Below are positions 17,800 to 26,643 of a stretch of DNA of 42,682 nucleotides, one piece after another. Made by a program: the position numbers and the translations under genes. How positions within the stretch are numbered: position 1 is the stretch's first letter; every line of letters starts with the position of its first letter. Source of the DNA: Pyrinomonadaceae bacterium (GTDB taxonomy: Bacteria; Acidobacteriota; Blastocatellia; Pyrinomonadales; Pyrinomonadaceae); contig JAICGZ010000013.1 of NCBI GenBank assembly GCA_025922875.1, forward strand, positions 1 to 42,682, read 5' to 3'. A model generated the notes under the pieces. That model was not told the DNA's origin. It saw only the letters and a program-made list of their open reading frames with translations, and did no database searches.

Positions 17800-20700
17800 T
17801 TAAGACCTGCCACGCATCAGTGTTCGCAATCCCCATCCCATTCCGCCAGCCACTAACGCACCGGCGCCGATTAAGAGAGCTGCTTCGGGTTTCGAAAGCG
17901 TTGCACTATTGCCGTTCGCGAAATACTTTTGCTCCGGGTATTCAGTGATCATGCTTTCGCCGCGGTTGCGCAGTGCCAGTTGCATCACCTCCGCGAGATG
18001 TATGGCTTTCCGATCCGTCGTTTGTTCAATCTGTTCACGACAACTGAATCCATCGGTCACTATTAGTGTGTCCTTTGCTGCTTTGCGCACCGCGGGGAGC
18101 AACACGCGCTCGCCGCAACGAAGCGAAACGTCGTAGTGTTCCTTTTCAAAACCGAATGCGCCCGCCATGCCGCAGCAGCCAGTCTCCGGCATGGTAACGT
18201 CCACTTCCATCTGCTTGAGCACCCACAATTCATCGTCCATTTTCATGATTGCTTTGTGATGGCAGTGACCATGGACCAGGGCTTTCAGCGGGAGCTTTGG
18301 AAGTGGGAATTGCGGGGCTTCCTTTCGCAGAAACTCACTCAACAGAAACGTCTGTGACGCGAGTCGTTTCGCGTCTTCTGAATTTGGAAAGAGGTTAATC
18401 AACTCTTCTCGAAAGACGGTCGCGCAGCTTGGTTCGAGCACTACCACGGGTGTGCCCCTTTGAATGTGATCGCTCAACACGTCAAGAATGCGTGCCAACA
18501 TCGCTTTCGCTTGCTCGAGCATGCCCCAGTCATACAGCGGCCGGCCGCAACAAAGGTTCTGCCGGGGTACTTCAACCTGAAATCCTGCGGCCTCCAGAAC
18601 GTCAACCGCCGCTTGTGATGTCTGCGGATGAAAGAAGTTGTTGAACGTGTCGGGCCACAGGAGAACGTGAGGTTTGTTCTCACTTTGAGCGTTATCGCTG
18701 CGATGCTCTTCACGTCTGCGAAACCACTGTGCAAACGTTTCGCGTGCAAAGCGTGGTATCGATCTATCCGGATGCACGCCGGCGACAAACCTGGCGATCG
18801 ATCGCGCCAGAGGCGCATGCGAAAGAAAATTCGCGATGCCAGGCACGAGCGCCGCGATTCGGGCCCAGAAATGGATTTGGCCCATGGTGTGTGCCGAGCG
18901 CGGTCTGAAGTGGTGCTCGAAATAGTGTGAAAGAAACTCCGCCTTGTAGGTTGCGACATCAACCTGCACGGGACATTCCCCCTTACATCCTTTGCATGCA
19001 AGACACAGGTCCAACGCTTCTCTTACTTCCTCACTCCTCCAGCCGTCCCGGATCGTTTCGCCGCGAATCATTTCGCCAAGCAGACGAGCCCGGCCGCGCG
19101 TGGAGTGTTTCTCTTCCAGGGTGACCATGTAGCTCGGGCACATCGTTCCGCCTTCTAATCGCCGGCACACTCCCGCGCCGACGCAACGCTCAGTCGCCTC
19201 AGCGAAACTGAAACTGTCGTCTGGATAGCTAAAATGGGTCTTGACCGGTGGCGGGTCCCACGAAGTGCCCAACCGCAGATGTTCATCCACTCGATAAGAA
19301 TCGATCAGCTTGCCAGGATTCATCTTCCACTCCGGGTCCCAAATCTTCTTGAATTCCTGGAATGCCTCGATCGTCTCTTCGTCAAACAGCCGCGGTAGAA
19401 GTTCGCCACGTGCCTGACCGTCGCCGTGTTCGCCTGAAAGGGAACCACCCCACGAGACAACGAGGTCGGCGGCCTCCTTTAAAAAGGAGCGAAAATTCTC
19501 GATGCCCTGCGCCGTTTTCAGATCGAATGTCAGTCGCGTATGGACGCAGCCATCACCAAAATGACCGTAAAGTGCTCCCTCGTAACGGTATTTATCCAAC
19601 AACGCACGAAGACTGCGGAGATAGCCGCCGAGGTTTTCGGGTGGAACGGCTGAATCCTCCCACCCTTCGTGATTCTCCGGCTCGCCGGGAATCTTTGCGG
19701 TGGCGCCTAAACCTTCTTCGCGTAGCGTCCAGATCAACCTCTCTTCAGCCGCATCGTCGAAAAGCTTGAACGAGACGGCGCTACCCGTCTTCTCCAGGAC
19801 TTCCATCAACGCACGCGCGCCGGCGTTCGCGTCCTCCTTTGTTCTTCCTCCAAATTCAACGAGCAGCCACGCAGATCCGTCCGGCATCATTTTCAGATGT
19901 TGCGGATGCATTCCTTTCTTCTTCATGTCGTCGATGAAGCTGTCGTCGAGTGCTTCCACCGCGAGCGGGTCATACCGCAAAGGTTCAACTACGTGATCCG
20001 CGGCGTCGAAGATGTCCTCGTACCCGATGACCAGAAGTGATCGCGCCGGAGGCCAGTCGACGAGTTTCGTTGTGGCTTCGAGGACAAGAACACACGTGCA
20101 TTCCGAGCCAACCAGAGCACGGGCAACATGAAATCCGTTCTCAGGCAACAGCGCGGGCAGGTTGTAACCGGAGACACGTCTCGGAAGCTGAGGGAAGTTC
20201 CGACGAATCAAATCGGAGTAATTGTCTCTGAACGCCTTGAGCTGAGCATAAATCTCTCCACGCCGGCCGCCCTCGTGAATCAGGCGTTCGCATTCATCAT
20301 CAGTTGTCGCGCCGACGCGCATACGCGTTCCATCATAGGTGAGTATTTCGAGTTCCTCGATGTTGTCCGAGGTGCGACCGGCCATGACGGAGTGGACGCC
20401 ACAAGAGTTGTTTCCGATCATTCCGCCGAGCGTGCAGCGACTATGCGTGGCGGGATCCGGACCAAACGTGAGGTCATGCTTGTTTGCTTCCTTTCGCAGA
20501 ACGTCGAGCACCAGGCCGGGTTCAACGCGCGCGCGTTTCTTCTGCGGCTCGAGCTCGAGAATTCGATTCATGTACTTGGAGAAATCGACTACGACTCCGA
20601 AGTTGACTGTTTGTCCCGGAATCGCGGTACCTCCTCCGCGTGCAAGAATTGGAGCACCGTGCGCACGACACGCTTGCACGGTTTCTACAACGTCATCCGC

Positions 20701-20979
20701 TTCTTTCGGCAGGACGACTCCCAAAGGGACCATGCGGTAATTCGAAGCATCTGACGCATACAAACCGCGATCGCCCAACTCAAAGCGGACTTCTCCCTTG
20801 ATCGCTTTACGCAACGTTCGTTCAAGAGACGCGACATCAATCGTCAATTCGCCGTTTGTTCCCGTCTGCAGACGGTTTTCAATTTTCACGGGCGGTGTTT
20901 TGGTCGCAATCGTTACGAGCCGCTGTGCAACGGTTTTCAGTTTCCCATCCGTTGATTTGTTCAAATAAGGAATAGTCAA
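17800..20979 (-). CDS. FAD-linked oxidase fused to a (4Fe-4S)/CCG domain, probable D-lactate or 2-hydroxyacid dehydrogenase
   Basis: 1059 residues. An FAD_binding_4 domain (about 70-250, with ILARGGGTAIPGQTVNF and GGMIGNNSCGVHS) is followed by the FAD-oxidase C domain with GEHGDGQARGELLPRL. Next come two ferredoxin-type clusters (CVGAGVCRR...MCP near 598 and CLACKGCKGECP near 658) and two CCG domains (CCGRPLYDWG ~808, CCGMAGAFGFE ~934). This is the GlcD-GlpC type fusion used by quinone-linked dehydrogenases of D-lactate, glycolate or D-2-hydroxyglutarate. A C-terminal helix (AALLIGAGALVAGGMG) suggests a membrane anchor. The TTG start overlaps the upstream gene stop as TTGA, with AGGGA upstream, so translation is coupled to the LarA-like gene. 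Confidence 0.9.
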   Translation of the reverse strand: MTIPYLNKSTDGKLKTVAQRLVTIATKTPPVKIENRLQTGTNGELTIDVASLERTLRKAIKGEVRFELGDRGLYASDASNYRMVPLGVVLPKEADDVVETVQACRAHGAPILARGGGTAIPGQTVNFGVVVDFSKYMNRILELEPQKKRARVEPGLVLDVLRKEANKHDLTFGPDPATHSRCTLGGMIGNNSCGVHSVMAGRTSDNIEELEILTYDGTRMRVGATTDDECERLIHEGGRRGEIYAQLKAFRDNYSDLIRRNFPQLPRRVSGYNLPALLPENGFHVARALVGSECTCVLVLEATTKLVDWPPARSLLVIGYEDIFDAADHVVEPLRYDPLAVEALDDSFIDDMKKKGMHPQHLKMMPDGSAWLLVEFGGRTKEDANAGARALMEVLEKTGSAVSFKLFDDAAEERLIWTLREEGLGATAKIPGEPENHEGWEDSAVPPENLGGYLRSLRALLDKYRYEGALYGHFGDGCVHTRLTFDLKTAQGIENFRSFLKEAADLVVSWGGSLSGEHGDGQARGELLPRLFDEETIEAFQEFKKIWDPEWKMNPGKLIDSYRVDEHLRLGTSWDPPPVKTHFSYPDDSFSFAEATERCVGAGVCRRLEGGTMCPSYMVTLEEKHSTRGRARLLGEMIRGETIRDGWRSEEVREALDLCLACKGCKGECPVQVDVATYKAEFLSHYFEHHFRPRSAHTMGQIHFWARIAALVPGIANFLSHAPLARSIARFVAGVHPDRSIPRFARETFAQWFRRREEHRSDNAQSENKPHVLLWPDTFNNFFHPQTSQAAVDVLEAAGFQVEVPRQNLCCGRPLYDWGMLEQAKAMLARILDVLSDHIQRGTPVVVLEPSCATVFREELINLFPNSEDAKRLASQTFLLSEFLRKEAPQFPLPKLPLKALVHGHCHHKAIMKMDDELWVLKQMEVDVTMPETGCCGMAGAFGFEKEHYDVSLRCGERVLLPAVRKAAKDTLIVTDGFSCREQIEQTTDRKAIHLAEVMQLALRNRGESMITEYPEQKYFANGNSATLSKPEAALLIGAGALVAGGMGWGLRTLMRGRS

Positions 20980-22235
20980 AACAGATTCCCTGCGTTATCG
21001 AACTCCATAGGCGACAGGGGGCCATCTACAATTAGCTTTGAATTTTGCTCAGCCTCCTTCAGCAACGGCGCCGACAGCCACAGCTCGTCAAGTGATGCTG
21101 TGTTACGGATGCGACACACGCGCGGTTGTTCCGGGGCGAGTGAGGAGAACAGTGCGACTTCGATCGCGTCTCTGTCCGACGCGAGGGCGAGAGGCGGTGG
21201 ACCTTCCCTTGTGTTGATTACGCCGGGTTCCGTAGCGGTCAACAGATTCACATACGTGACGTGTGGATCGTAATCATTCAAAAACCGCCTGGTAGTGAAA
21301 TCAGCGAGACCGATGCCGAGTCCATTGCCCAGCGACTCAGGCGTCAACGAAAGGACCACGATGCGCTTGTAATCCGGTTCGCGTGCGCCGCCTTTCAAAC
21401 GCCAATCCCCGATCACGTTCAGATCCATTCCCGTGCCGGAAATATTCTTGCCGAGTTGATCGACGACGAGCAGGTCGATGGTGGAGAAGGGAATTTTTGC
21501 GACGTGAGGTTTTGCCAGATCAAGCAAGCGCCTGTCTGTTTGCTCAAACTGGTCATAATCAGGCGGCACAACTTCGATGTGTACCGGCTGCTGGAATCCG
21601 TTTTCAACCACGGCGACGCCCGCGAGGATCTTCGCGTGTGCAAGCGTCAACTTTGGCACCGCCTTCACTGATTCCCAGAGACCATTCGTATGCGCCTCCT
21701 GAGCTCCGCGCTGCTTGCCCAAGCCGACGGTTGCCATCTTCAAAAGCCCGGAGGCTACCCCCGACGCATTCTCGGGATGCGTCTTGATGCGTGCCAGCAC
21801 GATGATGCCGTCCGCTTGAGCAGCGATCTCGTCGAGATGTGCCACAGCTCCCGTAGCCGCGGTACCAAGCGCCTGCGTGTTCATCGTGGCGCGAATCGGC
21901 GTGCGAACGGTGTCTTCAGTAATGCCGAATCGTTTGAGAATTTCTACCTGACCATCTGCTGTAGCACCACCGTGGCTGCCCATGGCGGGAATGATGAACG
22001 GGTCACCACCGGAATGTCTTACGGCCTCGACGATACCGGTCAATATATCGACTGAAGCGCGAATCCCACGGCTACCGGCGGTGATGGCTATTTTGTCGCC
22101 CTTGTTTATTCGCTCCAGCAGTCCTGATTGGACCAGTCGCTGGTAAGTTTCAATGCGAGGATCAGTGATGTGGTTTGACGGCAGTTTTTGTCTGACGTGA
22201 CCGAGGAACGGCACAGCGCGTCGTGGTAAAGTCAT
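20976..22235 (-). CDS. LarA-like (DUF2088) protein, possible nickel-pincer racemase
   Basis: About 419 residues, close to lactate racemase LarA (424). Candidate active-site residues are His88 (GSHGGATADG), His153 (KTHPENASG), Lys166 (GLLKMATVG) and His182 (GAQEAHTNG). Their spacing of 65, 13 and 16 residues is close to that of LarA His108, His174, Lys184 and His200, as I recall it; the Lys-His spacing of 16 is the same. Known LarA holds a nickel pincer cofactor on the Lys and His and interconverts D- and L-lactate. No LarB, LarC or LarE genes are visible here. The ATG at 22235 is chosen; a TTG at 22253 behind GGGGG is possible. The frame further upstream is only repeat DNA. Confidence 0.78.
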   Translation of the reverse strand: MTLPRRAVPFLGHVRQKLPSNHITDPRIETYQRLVQSGLLERINKGDKIAITAGSRGIRASVDILTGIVEAVRHSGGDPFIIPAMGSHGGATADGQVEILKRFGITEDTVRTPIRATMNTQALGTAATGAVAHLDEIAAQADGIIVLARIKTHPENASGVASGLLKMATVGLGKQRGAQEAHTNGLWESVKAVPKLTLAHAKILAGVAVVENGFQQPVHIEVVPPDYDQFEQTDRRLLDLAKPHVAKIPFSTIDLLVVDQLGKNISGTGMDLNVIGDWRLKGGAREPDYKRIVVLSLTPESLGNGLGIGLADFTTRRFLNDYDPHVTYVNLLTATEPGVINTREGPPPLALASDRDAIEVALFSSLAPEQPRVCRIRNTASLDELWLSAPLLKEAEQNSKLIVDGPLSPMEFDNAGNLF

Positions 22236-22277
22236 TGCTGGATGCCGCTTCAAAACTACGTCCCCCCTTGCGCGACT

Positions 22278-22358
22278 ACTTCTCTGTGCAATCTCTGTGT
22301 TCTCTGTGTCTCTGTGGTTGTATTCTTCATTAACCACCAGAGTTTGCAGTGAGAAGAG
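22278..22358. repeat. CACAGAG hairpin repeat, copy 5 (decayed right arm)
   Basis: The left arm CTTCTCTGTGCAATCTCTGTG is intact; the right arm (AACCACCAGAGTTTGCAGTG) has lost part of the repeat. It lies between the poxB stop (22380) and the LarA-like start. Confidence 0.85.
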
Positions 22359-22379
22359 CCTGTACACCGGCGTTTCCCG

Positions 22380-24131
22380 TCAAATTATCTCGCGTACTTT
22401 GTTTTCCACGACCGTTTTCAGGATCTGCCAGCGATCTTCCTCTCCTCTTAATAGAGCCTGCGCGAATTTCAGACTCTGGTCCATCGTGATGTTTCCAGGC
22501 AACGGTGGTTCGTGCGGATCGATGACTGCTTCGACAAGCGCGGGACCGGGAGTTTGTAGCGCCTGCCGTAGCACGGATGAAGTTTCACCGGGCTGCTCCA
22601 ACGTGAATCCTTCCGCTCCGCAAGCGCGTGCAAAAGCGGCAAAATCAATCGGCTCCAAATCGACGCCGAACGACGGATTGCCTTCAAGCACGATCTGCTC
22701 CCATTTGATCATTCCTAACGAGTTGTTCTTGATTACGATCACCTTCACCGGCAGTTTGTATTTGACAAGTGTCGCCATCTCGCACATGAGCATGCTGAAT
22801 CCCCCGTCGCCGACAATGCAGATGACCTGGCGGTCCGGAAAAGCAACTGCGGCGCCGATGCTGTAGGGCACAGCATTCGCCATAGTCGCCAGAGTTCCGG
22901 AAAGCGAGAATTGCATTCCGTCTTTGATGTCGATATAGCGAGCGGCCCACGTTGCAATCGTGCCACTGTCCGTCGAAACGATCGCGTTGTGCTCGAGAAG
23001 TTTGTTCAACTCGAAAGCGACCACCTGCGGTTTGAGTGGTAGATCCGATCGAGTGCCGCGAGTCTGGAGTAACTCTCGCCACTGTTTCATGTTGCTCTGC
23101 GCCGTCTCTAAAAAGCTGCGGTCCTTATTTTGACGAAGCAGTGGAAGCAGGGCCTGCAACACCTCGCTGCAATGTCCGACCAGACCGACGTCGACAGGAT
23201 GCCGCAAGCCGATTCGCGCCGGATCGATGTCGATCTGCACAACCTTCGCTTTTCCGGGTTTCGGATAGAACTCGAGATACGGGAAGCTGGTCCCCGCCAT
23301 AATGAGCGTGTCGCAGTTTTTTGCCGCTTCGTGCGACGGAGCTGTGCCCAGCAATCCGAGCCCGCCTGTTGTGTAGGGGCTGTCGTCAGGAACGACTGCC
23401 TTGCCGAGCAGCGGTTTGATGATTACGCCTGCTGTTCGTTCAGCCGTTTCCAAAACCTGCTTGCGAGCCTTGAGGCAGCCGGCGCCCGCGAGGATCACCA
23501 CGCGCGAGCCGTTGTTGATCAAGTCCGCGGCCTGCTGAAGTAGTTGCGCGTGAGGCAACGGAGTTGCCGGTGCGTAGATGTCATCACTGTGATGCGGGAT
23601 GTTTGCGTCAGAGCGTTTGCCGTCCGACTCCCAGTCTTGAATGTCTTTGGGGATCGTCAGGTGGGCCACCCCTCTACGCGCCAGCGCAGTTTTAACTGCT
23701 TGATCCACTGCGTTCGCGACGTGCGCGGGACCCATTATTCGTTGACTGTAGACTGCGACGTCCATGAAAAGCTTGTCGAGGTCCACGTCCTGCTGAAAAT
23801 GTGTGCCGATTAGATCGTGAAAAGTATGGCCGGTTATGGCTAACACGGGTTGTCCGTCAAACTTCGCGTCATATAGCCCGTTCAGCAAGTGAATGCCGCC
23901 GGGGCCCGACGTGGCCACACAAACACCCAGTCTTCCGGTGTATTTGGCGTATCCGCAGGCAGCGAATGCGGCCGCTTCTTCGTGGCGCACTTGAATGAAA
24001 CGTATCTTCTCCTGATTTGTCCTCAGCGCCTCGAAGATTCCATTCACGCCGTCACCGGGAAGACCGAAGACCGTATCAACTCCCCAATCAATAAGACGTC
24101 CGATCAAAATCTCGGCAACTGTTTTAGCCAT
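22380..24131 (-). CDS. poxB: Thiamine-diphosphate enzyme of the pyruvate oxidase/dehydrogenase (PoxB) type
   Basis: 583 residues, the length of quinone-linked pyruvate dehydrogenase PoxB (572 in E. coli). The N-terminal ThDP-Pyr domain has GLPGDGVNGIFEAL and the Glu of RHEEAAAFAACGYAKYTG. The middle domain follows, and the C-terminal ThDP-PP domain has GDGGFSMLMCEMATLVKYKL...KNNSLG, the Mg-diphosphate motif. PoxB oxidises pyruvate to acetate and CO2 and passes electrons to ubiquinone through FAD. Acetolactate synthase, another relative, is less likely because the context lacks branched-chain genes. GAAGGGA lies nine bases before the ATG. It heads the minus-strand run of LarA-like and FAD/Fe-S genes. 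Confidence 0.85.
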   Translation of the reverse strand: MAKTVAEILIGRLIDWGVDTVFGLPGDGVNGIFEALRTNQEKIRFIQVRHEEAAAFAACGYAKYTGRLGVCVATSGPGGIHLLNGLYDAKFDGQPVLAITGHTFHDLIGTHFQQDVDLDKLFMDVAVYSQRIMGPAHVANAVDQAVKTALARRGVAHLTIPKDIQDWESDGKRSDANIPHHSDDIYAPATPLPHAQLLQQAADLINNGSRVVILAGAGCLKARKQVLETAERTAGVIIKPLLGKAVVPDDSPYTTGGLGLLGTAPSHEAAKNCDTLIMAGTSFPYLEFYPKPGKAKVVQIDIDPARIGLRHPVDVGLVGHCSEVLQALLPLLRQNKDRSFLETAQSNMKQWRELLQTRGTRSDLPLKPQVVAFELNKLLEHNAIVSTDSGTIATWAARYIDIKDGMQFSLSGTLATMANAVPYSIGAAVAFPDRQVICIVGDGGFSMLMCEMATLVKYKLPVKVIVIKNNSLGMIKWEQIVLEGNPSFGVDLEPIDFAAFARACGAEGFTLEQPGETSSVLRQALQTPGPALVEAVIDPHEPPLPGNITMDQSLKFAQALLRGEEDRWQILKTVVENKVREII

Positions 24132-24434
24132 CTTTTGTGTCCCTTCAACTTGCGCGTACTCTTCTCCTTGATGGTGAGCGCTTTATCTTCTCTCTCACAT
24201 TTCATGAATTCATCATGCTTTTGCCTCATTGGTCGTGAATATGTGATAGGTAGTTTCGCAAATATACTCATCGTGAACTGCGGACGTACTCGCTTGAGTG
24301 ATTACACTCATTAACGAGAAGGGCGCAGCGCAGTCGCCGCAACTTCTAACTAACCCAAGATGATCGACATTGTTTCGCGATAGGTGGTCTGTTGAATTCT
24401 GCAACGCCCCTAATGCGGCTTGCACGAAACTAGT
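24132..24434. other. Divergent control region of poxB and the exchanger/oxidase operon
   Basis: About 300 bases without a gene. It holds the poxB ribosome site and the inverted site at 24295-24312. The far side is repeat copy 6, which reaches almost to the exchanger start. I see no ORF, tRNA or clear sigma70 promoter with good spacing. Confidence 0.5.
24295..24312. promoter_or_regulatory. Candidate operator TGAGTGATTACACTCATT
   Basis: Six-base arms TGAGTG and CACTCA pair perfectly around ATTA. The core GTGATTACAC is the exact reverse complement of GTGTAATCAC at 36273-36282. It lies about 165 bases upstream of poxB. Confidence 0.45.
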
Positions 24435-24530
24435 CTTCTCTGTGCAATCTCTGTGTTCTCTGTGCCTCTGTGGTTAATGAAATGCTTAGAAGACAACCAC
24501 AGAAGCACAGAGAACACAGAGATTGCACAG
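24435..24530. repeat. CACAGAG hairpin repeat, copy 6
   Basis: Arms CTTCTCTGTGCAATCTCTGTG and, inverted, ACACAGAGATTGCACAGA, with a loop near 24475-24496. This is the one copy placed between divergent genes; it ends 16 bases before the exchanger ATG. Confidence 0.9.
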
Positions 24531-24546
24531 ATTTGGATGGTCCAAT

Positions 24547-25608
24547 ATGCCGTGGGTACGGTTCAGTACATATCCGCTTCTTGTAAATCTGGTTGTCTTC
24601 ACTGCGGCCGGACTCGTGGTCTGGTTCGCCGGTGTGCGACTCTCCACTTACGCTGATGCAGTGTCCATTCGCATGCGACTGAGCCAGGCATTTCTCGGAA
24701 TCGCGCTACTCGGTGTTGCTACTTCTCTGGCTGAAGTGGCCACAACTATCACGGCAGCGTCGATCGGCAACGCCGATCTGGTTTCGGGAAATCTTTTCGG
24801 TGGAGTTGCTCTGCAAATCACGGTACTGGCGATCGTCGATCTGATGGTCGTGCGCGGAGCGCTAACCTACTTCACGCCGAGCGCAGTGTTGTTATTCCAG
24901 GGCGCAATGCTTCTTTTAATGTTGTCGCTCGCGCTGGCTGGCGGTGCGATTGGTGAACCCATCGTCGTTTTCGGAGTTGGCTTGACGTCAATCCTGCTGG
25001 CCGGCGGGTATTTGCTTACACTGCGGATTTCAAAGGACGAGACGTACTTGCCGCGCTGGCGTCCTTCAGATGAATCGGCGCCCGTCAGCAAACAAAAACA
25101 GGTCGAACCCGACGGTGTTCCCGAAGGCCGGAAGCTCTACTGGTACATAGCTGTCATGGTTTTGCTGATCTTCGCCGGCGGCTGGGTTCTGGCTCAGACG
25201 GGAGATGCAATTGCACAACAAACGAATTTGGGCGCCAGTTTTGTCGGCGCGGCACTGGTCGCAGGCGCTACTTCTTTGCCTGAGCTGAGCACGACGTTAA
25301 CCGCTGCTCGTCACGGCAATCATGAGATGGCTGTCTCAAACATCCTCGGCACCAATTGTCTTGAGATGGCGCTCTTCTTCATTGGTGACTTGTTTTTCTC
25401 GCGCGGCGCGATTCTCGCCGAGATGAACCGCTCAGCTTTTGTCGCCGGAACTCTCAGTCTTATCGTCACGTGCATCTTCCTGCTTGGTCTCCTGGAACGA
25501 CGTAATCGCACGGTGCTTGGGATGGGCGTCGATTCACTGGCGGTTCTAATCACTTACATTGTCGGACTGGGCGGGCTTTATTACGTACGAAATGAACCGG
25601 GGTTCTAA
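24547..25608 (+). CDS. Sodium/calcium exchanger family (CaCA) membrane protein
   Basis: 353 residues with about ten membrane helices in two halves. The alpha-repeat motifs are GVATSLAEVATTITAASIGN (~60) and VAGATSLPELSTTLTAARHGN (~245), each followed by G-N/T-x-x-G or NILGTNCLE. The acidic residues in the alpha motifs are those that bind the cation. This is an inner-membrane Ca2+ or other cation antiporter. The frame extends to a TTG at 24523 inside repeat copy 6; the ATG at 24547 is preferred. The following coxB-like gene starts four bases after the stop, so the exchanger appears to be the first gene of the terminal oxidase operon, an unusual association. Confidence 0.86.
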   Translation: MPWVRFSTYPLLVNLVVFTAAGLVVWFAGVRLSTYADAVSIRMRLSQAFLGIALLGVATSLAEVATTITAASIGNADLVSGNLFGGVALQITVLAIVDLMVVRGALTYFTPSAVLLFQGAMLLLMLSLALAGGAIGEPIVVFGVGLTSILLAGGYLLTLRISKDETYLPRWRPSDESAPVSKQKQVEPDGVPEGRKLYWYIAVMVLLIFAGGWVLAQTGDAIAQQTNLGASFVGAALVAGATSLPELSTTLTAARHGNHEMAVSNILGTNCLEMALFFIGDLFFSRGAILAEMNRSAFVAGTLSLIVTCIFLLGLLERRNRTVLGMGVDSLAVLITYIVGLGGLYYVRNEPGF

Positions 25609-25611
25609 TCA

Positions 25612-26643
25612 GTGAATCATGCTGTTGAGCGAAATGATCTCCGCAAGCGGTGTAGCGGCATCGCTATGCGCGGCTGTGTCGCGCTCTTCACGCTAACAAT
25701 TCTTTCCGGTTGCACTGGAGTTCAATCCGCTCTCGATCCTGCCGGAAGAGAGGCCGGCACGATTGCGCGGTTATTCTGGTGGATGACCATCGGCTCGATG
25801 ATTGTCTGGCTGGGAGTGATCGTCCTTCTCATTTACTCAGTGCGTACTCGAGCTGAGTCGTTCACGCGACGCAAGGCAAGAATAATGATCGTCGGGGGCG
25901 GCGTGGTCGTGCCGGTAGTGGTCTTAACTGTCCTGCTTTTGTATGGATTGGCGCCGATCCCGGCAATGTTGGCGCCTGCGCCGCCGGGCAGTCTCAAGAT
26001 CGCGGTGTCAGGCGAACAGTGGTGGTGGCGCGTGCATTACTTGCCACCGGGTCAGGCCCCAATTCCATCGGCGAACGAGATTCGACTGCCGGTCGGAGAA
26101 CCGGTGGAATTTCATCTGGAGAGCCCGGACGTAATCCATTCGTTCTGGATCCCACCTCTGGGCGGCAAGATGGACATGATCCCCGGACGCAAAACGCGTC
26201 TGGTTCTTACACCATCGCGGACGGGTGTGTTTCGTGGCGCGTGTGCTGAATACTGTGGCGCTTCACATGCATTGATGGCGTTCTCAGTGGTGGTCCAACA
26301 GAGAGAGGAATTTGCCGCGTGGCTCAGTCATCAATCGCAGCCAGCCGAATCGCCGCAGGAATTGTTGGCGATACAGGGAGCACATTTATTTCTTGCCAAT
26401 GGGTGCAGTGCCTGCCACACGATTCGTGGTACCGCCGCCGCGGGAGTTGTTGGTCCGGACCTCACGCACGTTGGTAGTCGCTTGAGTCTCGCCGCGGGAA
26501 TCTTACCCAACGACCCGAATGCTTTTGAACGCTGGATAGGGCAGACCCACGACCTAAAACCCGAAGTACTGATGCCCGCGTTTCACATGCTCCCTCCTGA
26601 GGACACTCGCGCTCTAGCCGCATATCTGGAAGGCCTCAAATGA
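25612..26643 (+). CDS. coxB: Cytochrome c oxidase subunit II with a fused heme c domain (caa3 type)
   Basis: 343 residues. A lipoprotein-like signal (MRGCVALFTLTILSGC, from an ATG at 25666) may be preceded by 18 more residues from a GTG at 25612. Two membrane helices follow (RLFWWMTIGSMIVWLGVIVL and VVVPVVVLTVLLLYGL), then the cupredoxin domain with the CuA ligands in CAEYCGASHALM, and finally a heme c domain with CSACH near residue 265. The CuA site means electrons come from cytochrome c rather than quinol. The stop overlaps the start of the next gene as ATGA. The GTG has GGGG nine bases upstream, so both starts are possible. Confidence 0.92.
   Translation: MNHAVERNDLRKRCSGIAMRGCVALFTLTILSGCTGVQSALDPAGREAGTIARLFWWMTIGSMIVWLGVIVLLIYSVRTRAESFTRRKARIMIVGGGVVVPVVVLTVLLLYGLAPIPAMLAPAPPGSLKIAVSGEQWWWRVHYLPPGQAPIPSANEIRLPVGEPVEFHLESPDVIHSFWIPPLGGKMDMIPGRKTRLVLTPSRTGVFRGACAEYCGASHALMAFSVVVQQREEFAAWLSHQSQPAESPQELLAIQGAHLFLANGCSACHTIRGTAAAGVVGPDLTHVGSRLSLAAGILPNDPNAFERWIGQTHDLKPEVLMPAFHMLPPEDTRALAAYLEGLK

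Noticed and set aside
24295-24312. CIRCE element (HrcA site)
   Set aside because: CIRCE has CACTC first and GAGTG second, separated by nine or more bases. Here the order is reversed and the spacer is four.
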